Shown here: one piece after another, positions 61,386 through 64,000 of the stretch | Layout: each line of letters starts with the position of its first letter | Position numbering within the stretch: the first letter of the stretch is position 1 | Assembly: GCF_034931405.1 (NCBI RefSeq) | Contig: NZ_JAYGHA010000003.1 | Location: 124,001 to 188,000 of the forward strand | Direction: 5' to 3' | DNA: 64,000 bases | Source: RDYJ01 sp034931405 | Lineage (GTDB): Bacteria > Cyanobacteriota > Cyanobacteriia > Cyanobacteriales > Nostocaceae | Program-made: the position numbers and the translations under genes | Notes under the pieces: generated by a model | Database searches by the model: none | Seen by the model: only the letters and a program-made list of their open reading frames with translations | Told to the model about the DNA's origin: nothing

Positions 61386-61467
61386 GGGCGGGTGGCGGAA
61401 TTGGTAGACGCACCGCACTCAAAATGCGGCACCGAAAGGTATAGGAGTTCGATTCTCCTCCCGCCCA
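61386..61467 (+). tRNA. trnL: tRNA-Leu (CAA)
   Basis: The acceptor arms GGGCGGG and CCCGCCC pair fully, the anticodon stem CCGCA/TGCGG encloses CTCAAAA (anticodon CAA), a class II variable arm follows, and the T arm contains GTTCGATTC. No intron is present and CCA is not encoded. The A at 61467 is the discriminator base. Confidence 0.97.
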
Positions 61468-61897
61468 CTTTCAAAAAATCTTCTCAGGAAATCAGCTTTT
61501 AAGCATCATATCCTTGAGGTTAGACGCTTCAATAATTTCTGTAACCTTAATTTTGCTATTACATATATAGATTTTAGGAGAATCTAACTCCTATCTTTCA
61601 ACCCTCGCTCGTCTTGCTTGCAGAAGCAGTAGAGCAAAGTATCTTATCGTGTTTATTTCACCAACACCCACAGTTTTTTCTATTCACACTGTACCATGAG
61701 GGAGCAGATAACAGCTAGTGCTGGAGATTGATTTTGTTTAATTGCGCTTAATCATAATATTCAGAATTAAAATTAATATTTTTTAAATGTTTGTTTAAAA
61801 AAATCTTGTTTTAGGATATCCTTGAAACAAGTGTTTAAAAGCTAAACTAAAATTTAAACAAAACAGTGCTTTATTTAGATGGAGTACAAAACCTTTT
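61468..61897. other. Intergenic region before the MerR-like gene
   Basis: This 430-base AT-rich gap between tRNA-Leu and the regulator contains the palindrome at 61805-61831, described separately. It also has TTTGTTTAAA and TTTAAACAAA words on either side. No gene, tRNA fragment or att duplication is seen. Confidence 0.5.
61805..61831. promoter_or_regulatory. Palindromic operator candidate
   Basis: CTTGTTT and AAACAAG flank a perfect inner AGGATATCCT dyad. The 27-base symmetry, about 65 bases before the MerR-like start, fits the long dyads that MerR-family dimers bind between promoter elements. This suggests autoregulation of the regulator-methylase pair. Confidence 0.5.
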
Positions 61898-62371
61898 ATG
61901 GCTAGTGGATTTACTAGACAAGAAACCATTGCTTTGACTGGTATAAGCTCTGGCAGACTAAGTTACTTAGACAGAACTGAGTTAGTAGTACCAGAGAAGT
62001 TTGGTAATCCTCAGCACCCTAAAGTCGTTTATAAGTGGCAGCAAATTCTAGAAATTAAAACTATTGAAAGATTGAGAGAGAAACTTTCATTACAGGAAAT
62101 TAGAAAAGTTTTAGATTTTTTAAAGTTAAGAAATCATGAATATTCATTTTTTCAGCATCGCCTAGTTTTTGTTAATTCCCAACTTTATTTAATTGAAAAT
62201 ATGCAAGATTTTGGTTTAATGGTATTAGAAACATCTGGAAAAAATCAGGGACAAGTCGTAATTAACGAAATTGGAGAAATTGGAGATGTAATTACAGAAT
62301 TAGCGAGAGAAGCTGAAAAACATCATGTTTTAGATTTTGATAAACGTACAGGAATAGTTTTAAAGAGGTAA
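61898..62371 (+). CDS. MerR-like transcriptional regulator, 157 aa
   Basis: The N-terminal winged helix reads FTRQETIALTGISSGRLSYL, DRTELVVPEKFGNPQHPKVV and YKWQQILEIKTIERLREKLS followed by LQEIRKVLDFL. This is the MerR-type DNA-binding domain with its second half (helix then LSLQEIRKVL). The C-terminal 80 residues are mixed strand and helix without recognised ligand-binding cysteines. It lies 38 bases before the methylase gene on the same strand, which suggests that it controls that gene, like the controller proteins of restriction-modification systems. A dyad at 61805-61831 is a likely target. The ribosome site is weak. Confidence 0.8.
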   Translation: MASGFTRQETIALTGISSGRLSYLDRTELVVPEKFGNPQHPKVVYKWQQILEIKTIERLREKLSLQEIRKVLDFLKLRNHEYSFFQHRLVFVNSQLYLIENMQDFGLMVLETSGKNQGQVVINEIGEIGDVITELAREAEKHHVLDFDKRTGIVLKR

Positions 62372-62409
62372 TAAAAACACATACTAAGGATGGTAAGGAG
62401 AAACCAGTC

Positions 62410-64000
62410 ATGAGTTCTAATATAGCTGCAAATAAAATATATCAGCGAGTAATGGAGCATACTGGCTTCTATCGTGATGGTGTACCAACTACAGGAGTTA
62501 CAGAAGCGGAAGAGATTCGCAAGAATTTAGAAAAGCGTATTAAATACAGTGCGGTAATTAATCCTGAGCAAATTAACGCTACAGCAATATATGAATTATC
62601 TGGTTCACCTTGTATTTATTTTACTCAATTAAATGAACCTAATTATAGAGAGTTAGCTAAACTACATAAATTATGTTGGAATCATGGTTTAGCCCCAATG
62701 TTGTGGGTAATTACTCCTGATGAAGTTTTGCTTTATAACTCTTATTCTCAACCAAGGGAAGATGATGAAAGTCATCCAAATCGCAATTTAATTGAGAGGT
62801 TTGAAACAACAAAAAGCGACTTAGAACGTATGAATAAATACGCTAGTCGGTTGCAAATTGAATCTGGTGAATTTTGGCAGTGGGAAAAAGCCAAGCAAAT
62901 TGATCGTCAACAAAGAGTAGATTCAGTTCTTGTAAAAGATTTGAATGACGCTGAGAAAGAATTGACCGAAAATCAAAAATTAGATCGTCAATTTGCTCAT
63001 GCGTTGTTAATACGGTCTGTTTTTGTTGCTTATTTGCAAGATAGGGATATTTTAAATCAAGACTTTTTTATCAATCGCTTTGGAGTAGAATCGTTTAACA
63101 CATTACTAAATAATAAATTAGCAACTTATAATTTGTTTGAGTGGTTGCAAACAATTTTTAATGGAGATTTATTTCCTGTTTCTTCACAAGAAAGAAATGC
63201 TGTAAACAACAAACATCTCAAAATTGCACAAGATTTAATAAGTGGTAAAGTAGATCCAAAAACAGGACAACTACGTTTATGGCGGTATTATGATTTTAAG
63301 GTAATCCCCATAGAATTGATTAGTTCAATTTATGAAAGTTTTATTTATGCTACAAATGCTAAATCAGCAAAAGAGAATAGTACACATTATACACCTGTCA
63401 ATTTAGTTGATTTGGTGCTGTCTGAAGTATTTAAAGAACTAGATGGTAATGCCAAGGTTCTCGATTTAGCTTGTGGTTCAGGTGTATTTTTAGTTGAATC
63501 TTTGCGAAGATTAGTTATTAAACGCTGCGGTAATGGAGAAATACCAACTCGTCATCTAATTCGTGAAACACTATATAATCAAATCTTTGGCGTAGATATT
63601 AACCCAAAAGCGGTTCAAATTGCTGCTTTCAGTCTTTATCTGACTGCTTTAGAATTAGATTATGAATTAGAGCAAAATCGTCAATTAACACATGATTTAA
63701 AATTTGAAAAGCTGATTGGTAAAAATCTATTTACTAGCGACATATTTAATGAAGAAGCAGAATTTAACAAAATAGAAGTATTTGCACAAAAACAATTTCA
63801 TGCAATTGTTGGTAATCCACCTTGGACAAAATCTAAATCAAATAAATCAGCCGAAGAATATTGTAAGCGTAAACGTCCTGATTCTGGTTATCCAGATGGA
63901 TATCCTACAGCTTATGGTACACCTCCAGATCAAGCATTTTTATGGCGTATTGGCGACTTTACCAATGATAAAACTTGTATTGGTTTAATTTTGCATGGTA
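62410..64000 (+). CDS. N6-adenine DNA methylase / Type IIG-like enzyme, partial at right edge
   Basis: The frame is open from ATG 62410 (AAGGAG about nine bases upstream) to the end of the window, 530 residues so far. After an N-terminal region (VMEHTGFYRDGVPTTGVTEA; PCIYFTQLNEPNYRELAKLH) and a helical segment, the methylase has NSTHYTPVNLVDLVL (the HYTP signature), VLDLACGSGVFLVESLRRL (motif I), FGVDINPKAVQIAAF and HAIVGNPPWTKSK (motif IV NPPW). The Eco57I/N6-Mtase family is clear. Whether it carries a nuclease or a target-recognition domain lies outside the window. The N-terminal part may be nuclease-like but I see no certain PD-ExK motif. A MerR-like gene precedes it. Confidence 0.88.
   Translation, partial: MSSNIAANKIYQRVMEHTGFYRDGVPTTGVTEAEEIRKNLEKRIKYSAVINPEQINATAIYELSGSPCIYFTQLNEPNYRELAKLHKLCWNHGLAPMLWVITPDEVLLYNSYSQPREDDESHPNRNLIERFETTKSDLERMNKYASRLQIESGEFWQWEKAKQIDRQQRVDSVLVKDLNDAEKELTENQKLDRQFAHALLIRSVFVAYLQDRDILNQDFFINRFGVESFNTLLNNKLATYNLFEWLQTIFNGDLFPVSSQERNAVNNKHLKIAQDLISGKVDPKTGQLRLWRYYDFKVIPIELISSIYESFIYATNAKSAKENSTHYTPVNLVDLVLSEVFKELDGNAKVLDLACGSGVFLVESLRRLVIKRCGNGEIPTRHLIRETLYNQIFGVDINPKAVQIAAFSLYLTALELDYELEQNRQLTHDLKFEKLIGKNLFTSDIFNEEAEFNKIEVFAQKQFHAIVGNPPWTKSKSNKSAEEYCKRKRPDSGYPDGYPTAYGTPPDQAFLWRIGDFTNDKTCIGLILHG

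Noticed and set aside
61386..61467. Possible att duplication of the tRNA-Leu 3' end
   Set aside because: No second copy of the tRNA 3' segment was found in the remaining 2.5 kb of the window; a boundary farther right cannot be tested.

Overview
The window comes from a filamentous cyanobacterium, most likely a member of the Nostocales. Evidence: an intact petM (cytochrome b6f), a Ycf39/HCF244-type photosystem II assembly factor, an NblR-type response regulator, a CCB2/CCB4-type cytochrome b6f assembly protein, the cyanobacterial form of glutamate-cysteine ligase, DUF3155 and DUF3611 proteins, frequent HIP1 octamers (GCGATCGC), and short heptamer tandem arrays (STRR type) of the kind described in heterocyst-forming cyanobacteria. 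Base composition is AT-rich and most genes are monocistronic or in pairs, with many palindromic repeats between them.

Layout. 1-5 kb: two overlapping tiny genes (one frameshifted), two secreted paralogues sharing a C-terminal domain (one with SLH repeats), and a GAF-histidine kinase. 4.8-5.4 kb: a decayed TnpB element. 5.7-9.1 kb: housekeeping genes (DUF3155, CCB protein, DUF3611, serS). 9.2-12.6 kb: an accessory patch with a possible HEPN protein, a membrane protein, a DUF433/DUF5615 toxin-antitoxin pair and a DUF29 gene, punctuated by three copies of one interspersed repeat. 12.7-20.6 kb: tRNA-Met, a LysM-M23 peptidase, trmL, an intact TnpB element, gshA and an FkbM methyltransferase. 20.7-25.9 kb: a two-gene unit of a giant SF1 (Upf1-like) helicase and a winged-helix-like partner. 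26.5-31.5 kb: MscS channel, SLH protein, alpha/beta hydrolase and Ser/Thr kinase.

31.5-43.3 kb is the most distinctive region: six co-oriented minus-strand genes forming an NHLM-type peptide export locus. They are a C39-peptidase ABC exporter, an HlyD-type adaptor, a double cyclic-nucleotide-domain protein, a TPS-type adhesin, a 54-residue peptide with a leader-like motif ending in Gly-Ala, and a second NHLM ABC transporter. It is followed by a single-chain MmeI-like restriction-modification enzyme, a truncated Rpn-like gene abutting a palindromic element, and an HDAC-like deacetylase.

48-61.3 kb returns to core genes: a 45-residue membrane peptide, murF, era, a histidine phosphatase, pdxA, petM, ycf39, nadK, nblR, a large secreted zinc metalloprotease and an FMN-dependent alpha-hydroxy-acid oxidase. 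After tRNA-Leu(CAA) a MerR-like regulator and an N6-adenine methylase begin; the methylase runs off the right edge and is probably the start of a restriction or other defence locus.

The intergenic DNA is rich in repeats: at least seven copies of a palindrome with AGATCCCCGACTTC arms (one inside the histidine kinase gene), a second interspersed repeat containing AGGATTAAAGGATTAACAGG, two copies of a palindromic element starting with GTCGCGGCTACACAGAC-like sequence, and several heptamer arrays. All calls are from reading the sequence alone; no database search was run.
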